This document shows, in pieces, positions 12,639 through 24,392 of a stretch of 64,000 nucleotides of DNA. Positions within the stretch are counted from its first letter, which is position 1; every line of letters begins with the position of its first letter. The DNA comes from Ciborinia camelliae. Its lineage: Eukaryota > Ascomycota > Leotiomycetes > Helotiales > Sclerotiniaceae. The stretch is taken from assembly GCA_025890175.1 (NCBI GenBank), contig JANPYM010000001.1:1342999-1406998 (forward strand), in the 5' to 3' direction. A program made the translations under genes and the position numbers. The notes under the pieces were generated by a model. It was not told the origin of the DNA. It made no database searches and saw only the letters and a program-made list of their open reading frames with translations.

Positions 12639-13742
12639 TTGAGGTTTGGTAATAGGTTGATTGGCAACAAGTGAAGTGATAAGGGCCCGATTGGCGATGA
12701 CTGGTTCTTGTAAGACAAAAGAAGCGGAATATCTAAGATCAAATTTAAAAGAATGGGAAACTTGGCCCAAATAATATCATACCGGATGGCACAGGAAATA
12801 TGATGTCTTTTTCTATGCCTTGGTCCAGTTTTGGAATACGAGTTCTCATCTTTTCACCTCGAACAAATACGTGGAAAGGACTGAAAGGGCAGGGATATGT
12901 GATATGCATGTAGAGGGGGGGATATGTGATACTACGAGTAGCGTGTGCGGCGCGACAAATTGCCACTCAGACGTAGGATCTTACATGCACAATCAATAGA
13001 GATGATGTATTTTCTAGGAACGATCTATAAGATGCCACAGCTCGCGTCGCTGGATTGTAGGCATCGATTGTCAGAAAGCTGCATGAAGCAAGGCGCGGCA
13101 GGGTCACAGTTCCCCACTGATACAAGTGAAGATACAATCATGACACGAACTTCAAAGTTGGGTAAGTGCAGCCAGCCTACTCGGTGGGGGTAGGTGGGAA
13201 AATGCAACTCAAGCAGAGAGCAGGAGTGATCAGCGGACAAATCCTTCCGACGCTGATACTGGCAACCATCGGGCTAAATTGGAATTACGATGCAAGATGA
13301 ACAGAATGTACTAGGTACTGTCATGAACCTCAAGCACGCCGTAATACGAGTTCAATACATAACGATCGTATTTCAAATGGGCGCTTCGGGCTAATAGTAT
13401 CATTAATCTTAGACCTGCCCAATTGGGAAGAAGTGTGCCTTCTGGAGGCTTCTAAAGATACCTAGTTTCAACAGGATTTTGGGAAGATACTTGTCTCATT
13501 TTAAATCAAAAGCCATATTAGACACGGAAATTTTCACGCCATTTGCACATTATGAAGGCCGTTGCGCCTCAAGATTTACGAACAATGAATTTAATGACAT
13601 GATACCAAGTACTTCCCCAAATACAAAGCTTCAGACAGAAACAAATGTTAAAGCGAAGTGCTTATCGCATCCGTATATTAAGTACCTGAACACTCAGAGC
13701 TGCGGTTTTCCCCAGGAGTAGCAAGTTGCCGACTCTTCAATT
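12639..13742. other. Spacer between the prenyltransferase and SAT4-type genes
   Basis: It is about 1.1 kb and probably holds the prenyltransferase promoter and the 3' end of the neighbouring minus-strand gene. The open frames here (for example 12945-13193) are short and show no domain. No repeat or RNA gene was recognised. Confidence 0.5.
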
Positions 13743-14937
13743 CTATGCGGCAAGTAGATTTTCACCTGTAGCCAAGGAATTCATTGGGAGTTCCACCCCT
13801 CCCAATTTCTGAAAGGCTCTAGTCTTGGCATAGGTTTTGTTACCGCGATTACCAGCTGTGAATATTTGCTCATCACTACCAGCTTCAGCAGATGCTCTGG
13901 AGGAATTCCTTTTAAAGCATTTGCGTAGTGCTGGTTGCATCACTGGAAGACAAGCATTCACCACCCCCAAATTTGGCTCTAGCGCACTCCAAATGCAGAT
14001 GTCCAAGCTGCTATAGGTGACATCGGCCAAATTCCAGTGTTGTAGCCAGATAATGCGGCACAGTGTGATGATGCAAATCCTAAAATGTTAGTCTTGATCT
14101 CTCCCAGGACGCAGACACTCACAAGAACCCCAAGCTGAACATAGCAGCCACTCCAAGCTTCCTCTTCCAATCCATGTGCAGAAATAAGAGCATCGGCATC
14201 GGGAGTATAACAACAGATAGATCAATCAATAGATTGATGATTCCAGCGCTTAGAAAAGCTGTGCTCTGGTCGCTACAATGGCCACCTGGAATCGCCTTGT
14301 TCCAGTTGTAAGCTATCGGGTGACAGAAAAAGAATGCCTCGATGATAACTGATATCAGGTAGAAACCTGAAAGAGCACCAATTCCGTAGCAAATGCGTCG
14401 AACGCGGGTATTGGGAAATATCTCGGTATACAAGTGAAGTATGGAGATTTTGACAGAGAAGTTTGCAGCAGCCCACAGAATTTGGCAAGCTAGAAACACC
14501 TGACAAGGGCAAAATAGATGTTAGTCCCCGACAGAACTGTGATATCGCGGTTAGGCTACACATACCTTCAAATGAACCACTAGCCTTTTGGGTGGAACTT
14601 GCACAATATGAACTCCCAATCCACCTGCAAAGCTGACTTGGGGTTTGAGAAAAGTTAGAGAAGAAATACCTCTCTTCAAAGGGTAAAAGATGTGTTAACT
14701 CACTTATGTAGAATCCAATCACAATTCCAATGGCGAATAACTGTAATCATGATGAGAAGGAAACTTTGGCGAGGATTATAAGCTTACAAATGCTGCAATG
14801 ATGGCATAATCATTCAACCCAAGAACCGCCTTTTTGAGTTTCCTTGACCATAGTCGAAAAATCAATGCTATTAATGATAGAAGTAAAGTCACGCTGGTAA
14901 TGACGAGGACATTCACAACATTCAAAGGAAGGCCCAT
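13743..14937 (-). CDS. SAT4/rhodopsin-like seven-helix integral membrane protein
   Basis: A member of the fungal rhodopsin-domain (SAT4, PTH11-related) membrane family. The function of most members is unknown; some are thought to be non-canonical receptors. The model has five exons: 14937-14788, 14740-14704, 14636-14566, 14499-14123 and 14079-13743, all in frame, 323 residues. Diagnostic segments come in the right order: LNDYAIIAA, the GGLGVHI loop, FSVKISILHLYTEIFP, FFFCHPIAYNWN, GHCSDQ, INLLIDLSVVILPMPMLLFL, and WSALEPNLGVVNACLPVMQP. The Cys in the loop and the NxxxD/PMP helix are family hallmarks. The first exon starts at the only in-frame ATG; upstream sequence is open but lacks ATG. It lies between the UbiA gene (same strand) and the divergent GMC gene. 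Confidence 0.86.
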
Positions 14938-16045
14938 GATTAAGATGAGAGCTTTTTCCAATATAAATATGAAATATGCGCAGTATTGTACTCCAAAAAC
15001 AGAAGCCTTCAACTTATTTTGATAAAACGAAAATAAGCAAGTGCTACCTCACATGAATTTCTGGGGAAAAAGATGTAGTATAATATCTGATATTGGCGAA
15101 AGCCAAGAGGTATGAACTTTGAAGAATGTCAAATGAGCTTTTCAATACATGCTGGGTCGTGGATAAATGCTACGACTCAGGGGCAATTCCATGATATATC
15201 CGAATTTGGATTGAATTTGGGTATGAGTTAGCGGCGTTAACATGCCAATGGATGTAAGTATGGAGGCTAAGTTCATGTGAATATCCAAATCATTATTTTT
15301 GATGTAAAATGGTGTGAAGAAGATTTATCTGGCTGGTACTACCTACCAATTCTCATATATACCAAAGGATCAGTCTGCAGCACATATGCACTCCATTATT
15401 TGGGTGATATCTGATTCGTTGAATCCTTGATAGCTAATAATCGGGGTAAAGGCAGGTCTAGGTAGGTAGCTAGCTAGAGGTTCCATGTTGGAGATTTGTT
15501 CTGCTCTGCTTAGCGAAGATCTAATCTTACCTACCGCATAATAATGCGGAGTTATGATTCACCGGATGACACACGTGGGTTAAATGCCACCGAGTATCAT
15601 TGTCCAATCACGATGGTAGCCAAAGTTTGGACAAAAGTCTACAGTAGCAACCATATGCACAGCATCTGGGAATTCCCTGTTCCAACATTTGGAGTAGAAT
15701 AGACGACCAGAAAGATGCTAAAATTGACTGTCAGACTGCGGGGGAATTAGGGAACCGAATAATAATTATTAGGCTCCTTCCTATCTAATCACATAATACA
15801 ACGTTGTAATATTCTTACTCCTTCATGCCGTTGAAATATTGATTTTCTCCATCATTTCATGTACTGTGCCATTCACGCGCTTTGCTCGCCCAGAGAAAGG
15901 AGTTAATAAGAACAGATATTGATGCCCCCCCTTGATTTTGACAGTGAACTCGATTTACTTACACTTTTGTTTTCGAGTGAAGAATTCCTTTTCTATCAAA
16001 AAACAAGACTTCTTGATTCAACGGCTTTCTTACAAGTCTATAAAA
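14938..16045. promoter_or_regulatory. Divergent promoter region of SAT4-like and GMC genes
   Basis: About 1.1 kb separates the starts of two divergently transcribed genes, so both promoters must lie here. No specific binding site can be assigned. It contains GGTAGGTAGCTAGCTAG-like sequence near 15460-15476. Confidence 0.5.
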
Positions 16046-17963
16046 ATGAGTTTGTCTGAATACGATTTCATCATTGTTGGAGGGGGTACCTCAGGGCTTG
16101 TTCTGGCCACTCGGCTATCTGAGACTTCTGATGTACAGGTTCTCATCATAGAAGCTGGTGAGAATCGTGATGAGGACCCCCGAGTCAAGATTCCAGGCCT
16201 CTGGTTATCACTCCAAGGAACAGAAAATGACTGGAATTTTGAAAGTCAACCACAAGTAAGTCTTATCCTATATAGCACAGTATATTTCGAGACAGCGAAA
16301 ACTGATTAATTGACTAGGTAGAGCTTGGTGGACGACGAATAAATCTTTCTCAAGGCAAGGTTCTAGGAGGCTCCAGTGCCATCAATGCCCAAGTCTTTGT
16401 GCCACCATCGAAGACTGTCATTGATGCTTGGGAAAGACTTGGCAACCCAAACTGGAATTGGGGGACAATGAAGCCATACTATGCAAAGGTCTTTGGAGCT
16501 TCAAACAAACTGTATGTGGAACAAATATTCTTCAAACACTTTTACCCTAATCCCATCTAACTCGTTCCAGGGCAACACCAGGAATAGCTGCCACCGATGG
16601 TAGTTCCTCTAACGGAGAGAGAGTACGAACTTCATATGCTGGTACCGTGAACGACAGTGACCCAATCTCGCAAGCATGGCTCGAGACATTCAAAGGACTG
16701 AACTACACAATGGAGGATGATCCATTTTCTGGGGCTGGACAAGGAGCGTTCTCCTCACTTTCTAGTATCGACCCAATGACCACGGCCCGATCTTATTCAG
16801 TCAACGCATACTATACGCCAGTATCGGATCGCCAAAACTTACATTTGCTGACTGGCGCCAATGTGACAAAAGTCTTGCTCGAATCTGCTGGTACCTCCTC
16901 GGAGGTTTGTGCGACCGGCGTCCAATATATCAAGGACGCGGAAGTCAAGGTAGTTAGGGCTCGAAAGGAAGTTATACTAGCTGCGGGTACCTTGCAGTCA
17001 CCAAAGCTTCTTGAACTTTCCGGCATTGGCAGTGGAGATCTTCTCCGTAACTATGGCGTCGAAGTATATGTCGATAATCCAAACGTAGGAGAGAACTTAC
17101 AAGATCATATTTTTGCCTCGAGGGCCTATGAGGTACAGTCGAACATACCCACTTTAGATGACCTACAACTTCAAGACCCAGAGGCCATCAAAAATGCAAT
17201 GGGAGCGTACATGACAACCAAGACTGGTCCATTGGTATCTTCCGGTTTCGGTCCCAACGCATACCTTCCTATCGTCGACTTTCTTTCCAAGGAAGGTCAG
17301 GAAGCACTCGCTATTTTGCTAGATGAAACAAAGCCTGAAAATGTGACTGGAGATGATATCAGAGGTAAATACTTCACCATCGCGAAAGCAGTCCTAGAAG
17401 ACGCTAAAGAAGCATCTGCATCATTCCCCACCGTCACAGTTCGGACCAATATCGACTCTCAATTACCAGGCAATTTTCTTAGCATCGTGGCAGTCCTCGC
17501 CATGCCATTATCTCGAGGTTCTGTCCACATCCAATCGGCAGATGCTCTGACGGCCCCAACCGTTGACCCTCGATTTCTGAGCAATCCATTAGACCTGGAG
17601 GTTCTCGCTCGACATGTCAAGTATCTAGACACTATTGCGGATAGCGAGCCTCTACGATCTACTGTTCTCAAAACTGGAGGACAACGTAGCGAGCCCAGTG
17701 CGGGGTTTCTTACCCTCGAAGATGTTAAGGACTTCATCAGAAAAACGGGCGTCTCCATGTGGCATCCAACTAGCACATGTTCAATGCTACCTCGAAATCT
17801 AGGAGGTGTAGTCGGTCCTGATTTGGTTGTTTACGGCACAAGCAATCTGAGAATAGCAGATGCCAGCATCATGCCATTGATCCCGAGAGCTAACACACAG
17901 TCCACGGTTTATGCGGTCGCGGAACGGGCTGCGGATATCATCAAGGCTGCCCACAATTTGTGA
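16046..17963 (+). CDS. GMC-family FAD-dependent oxidoreductase
   Basis: Predicted alcohol or sugar oxidase/dehydrogenase of the glucose-methanol-choline family. The exons are 16046-16255, 16318-16511 and 16571-17963 (598 residues, normal for the family). The N-terminal FAD-binding fold is complete (DFIIVGGGTSGLVLATRLSE, VLIIEAGENRDEDPR), followed by GGSSAINAQVFVPPS and the second signature AAGTLQSPKLLELSGIGSGD. The C-terminal catalytic region shows SMWHPTSTCSML with the conserved His, then DLVVYGTSNLRIADASIMP and ANTQSTVYAVAE, where Asn occupies the second catalytic position. There is no signal peptide because the FAD motif begins at about residue 7, so an intracellular enzyme is likely. The substrate is unknown. 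It is divergent from the SAT4-like gene and near a UbiA prenyltransferase. Confidence 0.93.
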
Positions 17964-19566
17964 TGTGATTGAAGTCGTGTCTTTCTTTATGGTACCCAAT
18001 AGAAATGGGTGTATCACAGTAGTTTAAAATATATTGTTTCCAACGTGGGTTACACCCAGAGAGCCTGAAGCCTATAGGCTTAGGAGTGAGCGAACTGGTC
18101 AGTTGATACGGCGGGCTACCAAGCCCCAGTGAGATTGTATGTTTCTGAAACCTTCCAAGTGTAAGATTACGTACGTATAGTAATCAGAAAGGTGCGTACA
18201 AATGCGATCAAAATGGATACTCTCCATCAATCCAAATTCAAAAAGTTCGCCCTCAATAATATTCTCATATTATCCTCTTCCTCTCATTAAGACTGACAAT
18301 GAAAGCGTGACTTCGCGTAGCTAGCGTGTTTTTCCGTCCGGCACGTCATCACTCAGCTAACTCCTCAACTCTTTATCCTACTATTAATATCAATACAGTA
18401 TCAGCTACAAACACAAAGGCAAACACAAGCACAAACACAAACACAACTCCTCCCCTCAAAACCCATAGAATTCCATCAAGAGAAATCAAATACAGATATT
18501 TTCTATCATCCTCATCCTCATCCTTATCCTCATCCCATCCCGAGAGTTATGTATAGCAGAAACCACCCACCACTTTAAGTACCTCCCTACCTACCTATCC
18601 TAAATATCAAACTTCCTATCTGTCTTTTCGTTTATATTGTATATTGCGGACCTTGGGAATGAAAGGTTATTCGAGATCATACCTTATACCTTATCAATTA
18701 TTCATCATCTAACCCATCTACCCATCTTCCACATTTAGAGCACCAGAGCCGCGATCCTTATCAATTGATTTGCTACTTCGAAAATATATGTATGCAGGTG
18801 TATTTTGATGAAATATCCAAAAGCATATTTATTGTGCTTGTATGTATGGAATCTTACCTACTTCTAGGTATATAATCTTAGAATTTGAACGTGCGAAAGA
18901 CTCGAGAGAAAGTAAAAAAAAATACAAAAACGCTAATGAGAGGAATGAAAATCATGTACAAAGAGAGTACTGAGCTGAGTAGACAGAAATCTATAAAGCC
19001 CGTCGTAACTCGTAGCGAGCCAATCAAATTCCAACTCAAAGAGATTCCGCAATTTGACGCCGTAAAATGATTACCTAGGTAGGTACCTAGTCCATCCAAT
19101 ATCCTAAAAGACAAACAAGCATATCTGGAATCTAGACGATAAAAAAAAAGCCTCCCGAGGAAATTTATCCAACAAGCCACGGATTGATGAAAGGATTGTT
19201 GATAACTTCCAAGTTGATATGTAGGAAGATGAGAGTAACCTTGGAAGTGATTGATTGATTTAGGTACCTAGATAGGTAGATCAAGATATGAGGATGCTTA
19301 CCATGATACCGGCGCTTTTCTATATTTTTATTACAGGTGTGTACAACAGGTATTTCGAATCCTGTGGGAAGTTCCCAGTGCAGTGCGCAAGTCTATCAAG
19401 AACAAATTCGAGGTGAAATACTGAAATCTCAACCCGATGATAGATGGAGAGTTCATCATTTTCTTCAAGAAATCACCATCTATGCAACATAACCATTCCA
19501 CAGTCAATAATATTATATTCATGAGTCATAACCAAAACTACCAAGTAAGTACTCCTTCTAACCTTT
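17964..19566. other. Intergenic region between convergent genes
   Basis: It holds the 3' ends of the GMC and AKR1 genes. There is a CA-rich low-complexity stretch (about 18411-18450, ACAAACAC units), TCCTCATCC repeats near 18508-18540, and CCTACCTA words including ACCTAGGTA at 19073-19081. No gene is supported. Confidence 0.6.
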
Positions 19567-22041
19567 CTAAACCTCTTCATCGGCCGCCACACTCTCATAA
19601 GCCCCCGCATTATCCCCACCCCTCCTCATCTCCATCCTCGACGGCGTCTCATACATCTTCGTATAATTTATAACCTGCCCACCCAACATGGCGGCACCAT
19701 TTTCTCTCTTCCCAAAAATCGGCGCCGGATCACACCAAAAGTCCTTACAATTACGGATGCAGCCGCGGGAAAAGGGGTTTTGGGGTGCCCGTTGTCGATT
19801 TTTGCTTCCTTCGTAGCCGTGGAATGCCGTTTCGACAAAGGTGTCGACGCCCAGGATTTTCTTCCATTGTGCAAAGCAGCCTGCTTTGTGAGCATGATGG
19901 TGACCGCCTGGTGCGTGGGTCGGCGGTAAGGCGGGATCGGGACCGAGTCCAGTGTTTCCGACTTGGCCGCCTGATCGTGAGGTAGCGCCAGTGGTGAGAG
20001 CGTTGGTGATTGCTTGGGAAGCTTTGCCCCCTGAGTGTGTACCGCGCATGTTCTCCCAGGTCGTCATTGCTCTTGAGATCTGGATTAATTGGACGAATAG
20101 TAGCATAGTGACCCATGTCAACTGCAAGATTGCCCAAAATATCAAAACCAAAGTGTAAGGGTCTGAATTAACGACTCCGCATAATGAAGGCGAAAGAATG
20201 TTACACTCTTGCTCGCCTTTCCCAACGAAACCTTCGAAGTCTTGATTTAAATTAGCCAGAATTTTGAAAATTTGAGATTTGCACTTACATCCGACGGTAA
20301 CTCTGACCACAGAGATAATTCCAAGTTCCAAGCACACGAGATAAAGGAAGAAATGCCTATGGTTGTTGACACCAACGCAGTTGTTGATCCAAGGGCAATG
20401 ACTGGGTTACCAGATCAGCGAAATAGTTAAAGAAAGGGGTATGAATTGAGCTTACTGGTCATGTTTTGCTACACATCGGTTGCATCGCCGGCAATGTTTA
20501 CTTCTCAGGGGTTGGCGAACCATGCAGTGAACGCAAAAGTTTTGCTCGTCAAATTTCCATAGGCTCAATAACTCATCAATTACAGCTTTCTGCTGAGTCA
20601 GACCACCCAGTTTTGGCACATGACCTGGCTCGTATACCATTGAACAAAAGTAGAAATATCCAGTAAGACTGTAAAAGGTGAAGAACATCAGGTTCGAGAG
20701 CGGATAAGTACCGTAGGTCGCTAATATTATCAGTATGGGTTCCCATAATGAAACAGATTCAGAATCACAAACCTGGCAACAAAGTTGTCAACCATCTTGC
20801 GCCAACCCAAAACAATGTAGCAGCAAAGATTCCTGCAAGCCAAGGCTAAATTGTCATAATTCATTAGTTTGGGTCTTGGAGCTACTGTAGAATGTTTTTC
20901 AGACGTACCGTTCGGTGTAAATGCCTCATATCCGAAGGCGCATACTCTAATACCTGCTGGGCCAACCATTGTAAAGAATATCCAAAGAACAGAGCCATAG
21001 GTACACCGATAAATACTACCATTTGACTACTGATCATGACCATAGTCCAAAGAATTAGGAAAGGCCACAAAAAGAAGAATTTGTTCATGAATGCACGTTT
21101 GTCCTTCAATAGCCATGAGGACATGGGAAAGCTGATAACGACTGGCATGGCATCCTCGTCGTAACCAGACTCAACCAGAGCCTTATGCCAGATCCTCTCT
21201 GTCTTCATCTCTTGAGCTGTGATGGCTGGGGTTTTACCAGTCGAGGTTTCAGCAAATCTATCCGCTCCATACTCAATCAACTTTTGTATGCAACCCTGAG
21301 AGCCTTTCACCAACGCCCAATGCAGTGCGGTAAATCCAGTTTCGTCCGTAGCATGAACATCGGCACCCCATCTCAAGAATAAATCCACACAACTTGGAAA
21401 GCCCTTGTACGCAGCCCACATCAAACAGGTGTGTCCTTGGGTATCAAGTATATCGACATTAATGTTTTGGTGTAAAAGAAGAACAAGCAGGAAGATATTT
21501 CCTTCGAATGTAGCAAGATGAAGAATGTTATATCCTTGAACATCTGTAATCAGAGGATCGGCGCCATTTTCCAGTAATAGGTGAACGATATAATAATGGC
21601 ATCTCTGAGCGGCCCACATCGCCGCTGTTGCTACAGACTCTCCTCCTTTCTTGTTCACATCTGCGCCGGCTTTGATAAGGAATTGGCACATAGCATACTG
21701 GTTGTTAATAGCTGCCCACTGTTTGAACTGATTAGCCAGAGGAATCTTGAATCATGGAAATCGACTCGCACATGTAAAGGTGTTATTCCCTCGCCATCAC
21801 AATACGTAGCATCAAAGGTACCATTGTCGAATAACTTTTCAACCGCTTGAATATCTCCAATTCGAGAGAGTTGCATTATATCATCTGCGGGCTGTTCTGG
21901 AGGTGTCATCTCACCAAGTTCTACATGGTTATCATCACTGAGAGTCGGCGCCACGGCATTCGACTTCCCACTTGGCATTATTGGGGCATTTTTCCTCGAG
22001 GATTCCGTGCCTGCAGAGGATTTTGAGTCTTTGAAGGCCAT
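19567..22041 (-). CDS. AKR1: Ankyrin-repeat DHHC palmitoyltransferase Akr1
   Basis: S-palmitoyltransferase that lipidates cytosolic cysteines at Golgi/endosomal membranes. The model has six exons: 22041-21772, 21718-20909, 20845-20773, 20720-20456, 20401-20289 and 20240-19567 (734 residues, close to yeast Akr1 at 764). A set of ankyrin repeats occupies about residues 50-250 ([50 protein letters not shown]). Transmembrane helices follow, then the Cys-rich DHHC domain [19 protein letters not shown]...[18 protein letters not shown]. An intron splits the first His codon of the DHHC motif. More helices and a soluble Gly/His-containing tail follow. The 48-bp intron 20288-20241 is in frame and has no stop, so it could be retained and add 16 residues. 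The start is the first ATG in the open frame. Confidence 0.93.
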
Positions 22042-22917
22042 TTTGGAATCAGGAAGCCCGATTTGAGGGTATTTGAGGGTGTTGAGGAAGTGGATTCGAT
22101 TATGGTATGTAAAGTATCTCAATCATCAATCGTGAAGGTTATCATGAAGGTAATGACAATATAAACATAGTAATAGAGGAGGGCAACGCAGAAAACAATA
22201 AAATGGAGAAAACACCGAGTAAAGATTTTTCCCAACTGAAGAGCTGACGAGTTCGTGTTTAGTGGCTTCAATTGAAATTGAATTCCTTCCTGCTTACTGG
22301 ATCCAGCTGTAACCCTCTAGGTTGAGGTACTATATCTACGAGGCTGAGCCGCTGAGTCCGCGGAGTCCGTATCTAGCTTGCCTTATTGTAGAGGCGGTGA
22401 CATGGTGCACGGTTCACTTTTTGGGTAGCACAGCTCAACGTGTGGACCTCCTAACTTCTTCTTATATGGGGTGGGGTGGCTGCATTGACTGCCGCTGCAA
22501 TTATCCGGCAGGACGGACAAGACGGACCTAGACTCACCACCAAATATAATTTCCATAGCCTTGTGAATAATGTGAAAGAACAACAAGGCAATTTTTATCA
22601 AATATTGCCCAGGTGTTGAAGCGCGGAGCGCTTCCGGTTACTATGTAGCTTAGCGTCGCGCGTAGCGTACTTAGAGGATTCTATGATTCCTACAATCAAT
22701 CCAATCCTATGCTTCCAACACAACTTAACAAATATCACACCACACCATATTATTCATATCATTCATATCATATCATATCATTCATATCATATCATATCAT
22801 TCATATCATATCATATCATTCATATCATATCATATCATTCATATCATATCATATCATTCATATCATAGACGAGCATTTCTCCATCATAAAAGGTTCTACT
22901 TGCCCTGTTTTGTGGTT
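22042..22917. promoter_or_regulatory. Divergent promoter region of AKR1 and SRP receptor beta
   Basis: These 876 bp contain both promoters. The SRP receptor side ends in a 19-bp minisatellite (22751-22866) only about 50 bp before the start codon, so the repeat is probably in the 5' leader or core promoter. Nothing else is recognised. Confidence 0.6.
22751..22866. repeat. 19-bp minisatellite in the SRP receptor beta 5' region
   Basis: Five complete copies plus a partial copy of ATTCATATCATATCATATC, which is itself built from ATATC pentamers. The copies appear identical. The array ends about 50 bases upstream of the ATG at 22918. Confidence 0.93.
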
Positions 22918-23863
22918 ATGTCTTCTTCTACACAGGATTGGGTGACGGCTCTGATGAACCCCTCGCCTTTGGGTTTGATCATTACAATTATCCTCGTCCT
23001 TTTGATACCCATATTCCTTCACTCTGTGGTCTTCCGCGCCACTGGTTTCACAAGTTTACCATCTATCTTGTTGATTGGACCAAGTGGCTCAGGAAAAACT
23101 GCACTTCTTACTCTGGTAAGTTACTCGACAGAAAATAATTTGTGGTATGAATTGACTAGTCATTACAAGCACTGATAATTGATCATAGTTCGAGCGAGAG
23201 AATAAACCTGCCACCACTCATACTTCTCAAACATCTTCATCCGCCGAGTGCTCTCTGCCCGTCAATACATTAGCTGCCTCGAATAAATATCGATCGGTCA
23301 ATGATCCTACAAACCAAGTCCATAAGAAATTCCTCTTAATTGATACTCCTGGTCATGGAAAACTACGACACCATGCATTCGAAAACCTTACAACTTCTCA
23401 AAACCTTCGAGGTGTAATATATCAAGTTGATGCCACTACATTGGGAGCTGGAGACGAGGGTCTTAGAGAGGCCGCCGATTATCTACATGATCTACTCCTT
23501 CTCATGCAAAAACTCATGGATGGAAAAACCACTACAAAGGCACCTAAAGAACTACCGGTACTCATAGCTGCCAATAAGATGGATCTTTTCACTGCTCTTC
23601 CAGCCGCATTGGTCAAGAGCAGTTTAGAAAAAGAAATTACCAAAGTTAGAGTCTCAAGATCTAAAGGTTTACTCGATTCGGGAATGTCGACAGAAGAAGA
23701 CGAAGACAAAGATGAATGGCTAGGAGAAATGGGCTCGAGCGACTTCAAATTTTCACAGATGGAGGAGTTCAACATTTCTGTTGAAGTAGCTGGTGGTAAT
23801 GTAATTGGGTCCGATGGTGGATCGGCTGATGCTTGGTGGAGGTGGGTAGCCAACAGATTATAA
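22918..23863 (+). CDS. SRP102: Signal recognition particle receptor subunit beta
   Basis: Membrane-anchored small GTPase that holds SRP receptor alpha at the ER and couples SRP docking to the translocon. The exons are 22918-23115 and 23189-23863 (290 residues). An N-terminal membrane helix is evident (LIITIILVLLIPIFLHSVVF), then the P-loop LLIGPSGSGKTALLT, the G3 motif IDTPGHGKLR and the G4-like motif AANKMDLFTA. The C-terminus has the VEVAGGNV and WWRWVANRL segments typical of the family. The intron has a GTAAGT donor and an ATAG acceptor, in phase 0, directly after the P-loop helix. An acidic insertion (TEEDEDKDEW) precedes the last strand. It is divergent from AKR1; the leader carries a minisatellite. 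Confidence 0.94.
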
Positions 23864-24392
23864 GCGAATGTAGCCTTTTCCGCATTTCATACATAGCCGG
23901 AGTTCATCTAATACCCCTCATGGATCTCATTTATAGGAGTTCTTTCTATGTGAATAGCTCATCACATCAATTGAGACGACGAAATCGCATTTTTAAAGTA
24001 TTTAATGTTATTCTGTTTGATAGGAGATTTCTTATTATGCTTCATGGAGGAGCTTGGCTAAGCTCTAGCTGTTGTCGTCATACATGATTCAACTTTAAAG
24101 CTAGCCATTTTGCATTCTTTGTAACATCCATCATCTTACAACTCAACTCTAACAATTCGTCTCAAATCAAATATACATATACGTTATGGAAATACTGTCT
24201 TCAATTCACTTTGTTATTATCGATTATTTTTATTCTCCTCCTATGCGACTACCTGATGATTGATTGTTCTAGTCATTTAATCCAGGACCGCTGGTACTTC
24301 AGGGCCCGTAATCTATATAAGTTTTGCCCAGATCTCCTCTCATCGGCTTATGCGAATCACTCCAACTCTTTGATCAACCCCAATTTTTCAAA
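23864..24392. other. Spacer between SRP receptor beta and POL4
   Basis: These genes are in tandem, so the spacer should contain the 3' end of one and the promoter of the other. It is AT-rich with pyrimidine tracts near 24220-24245. No gene or repeat is supported. Confidence 0.5.

Noticed and set aside
23479..23853. Minus-strand open frame of 124 codons
   Set aside because: Shadow of the SRP receptor beta exon on the other strand.
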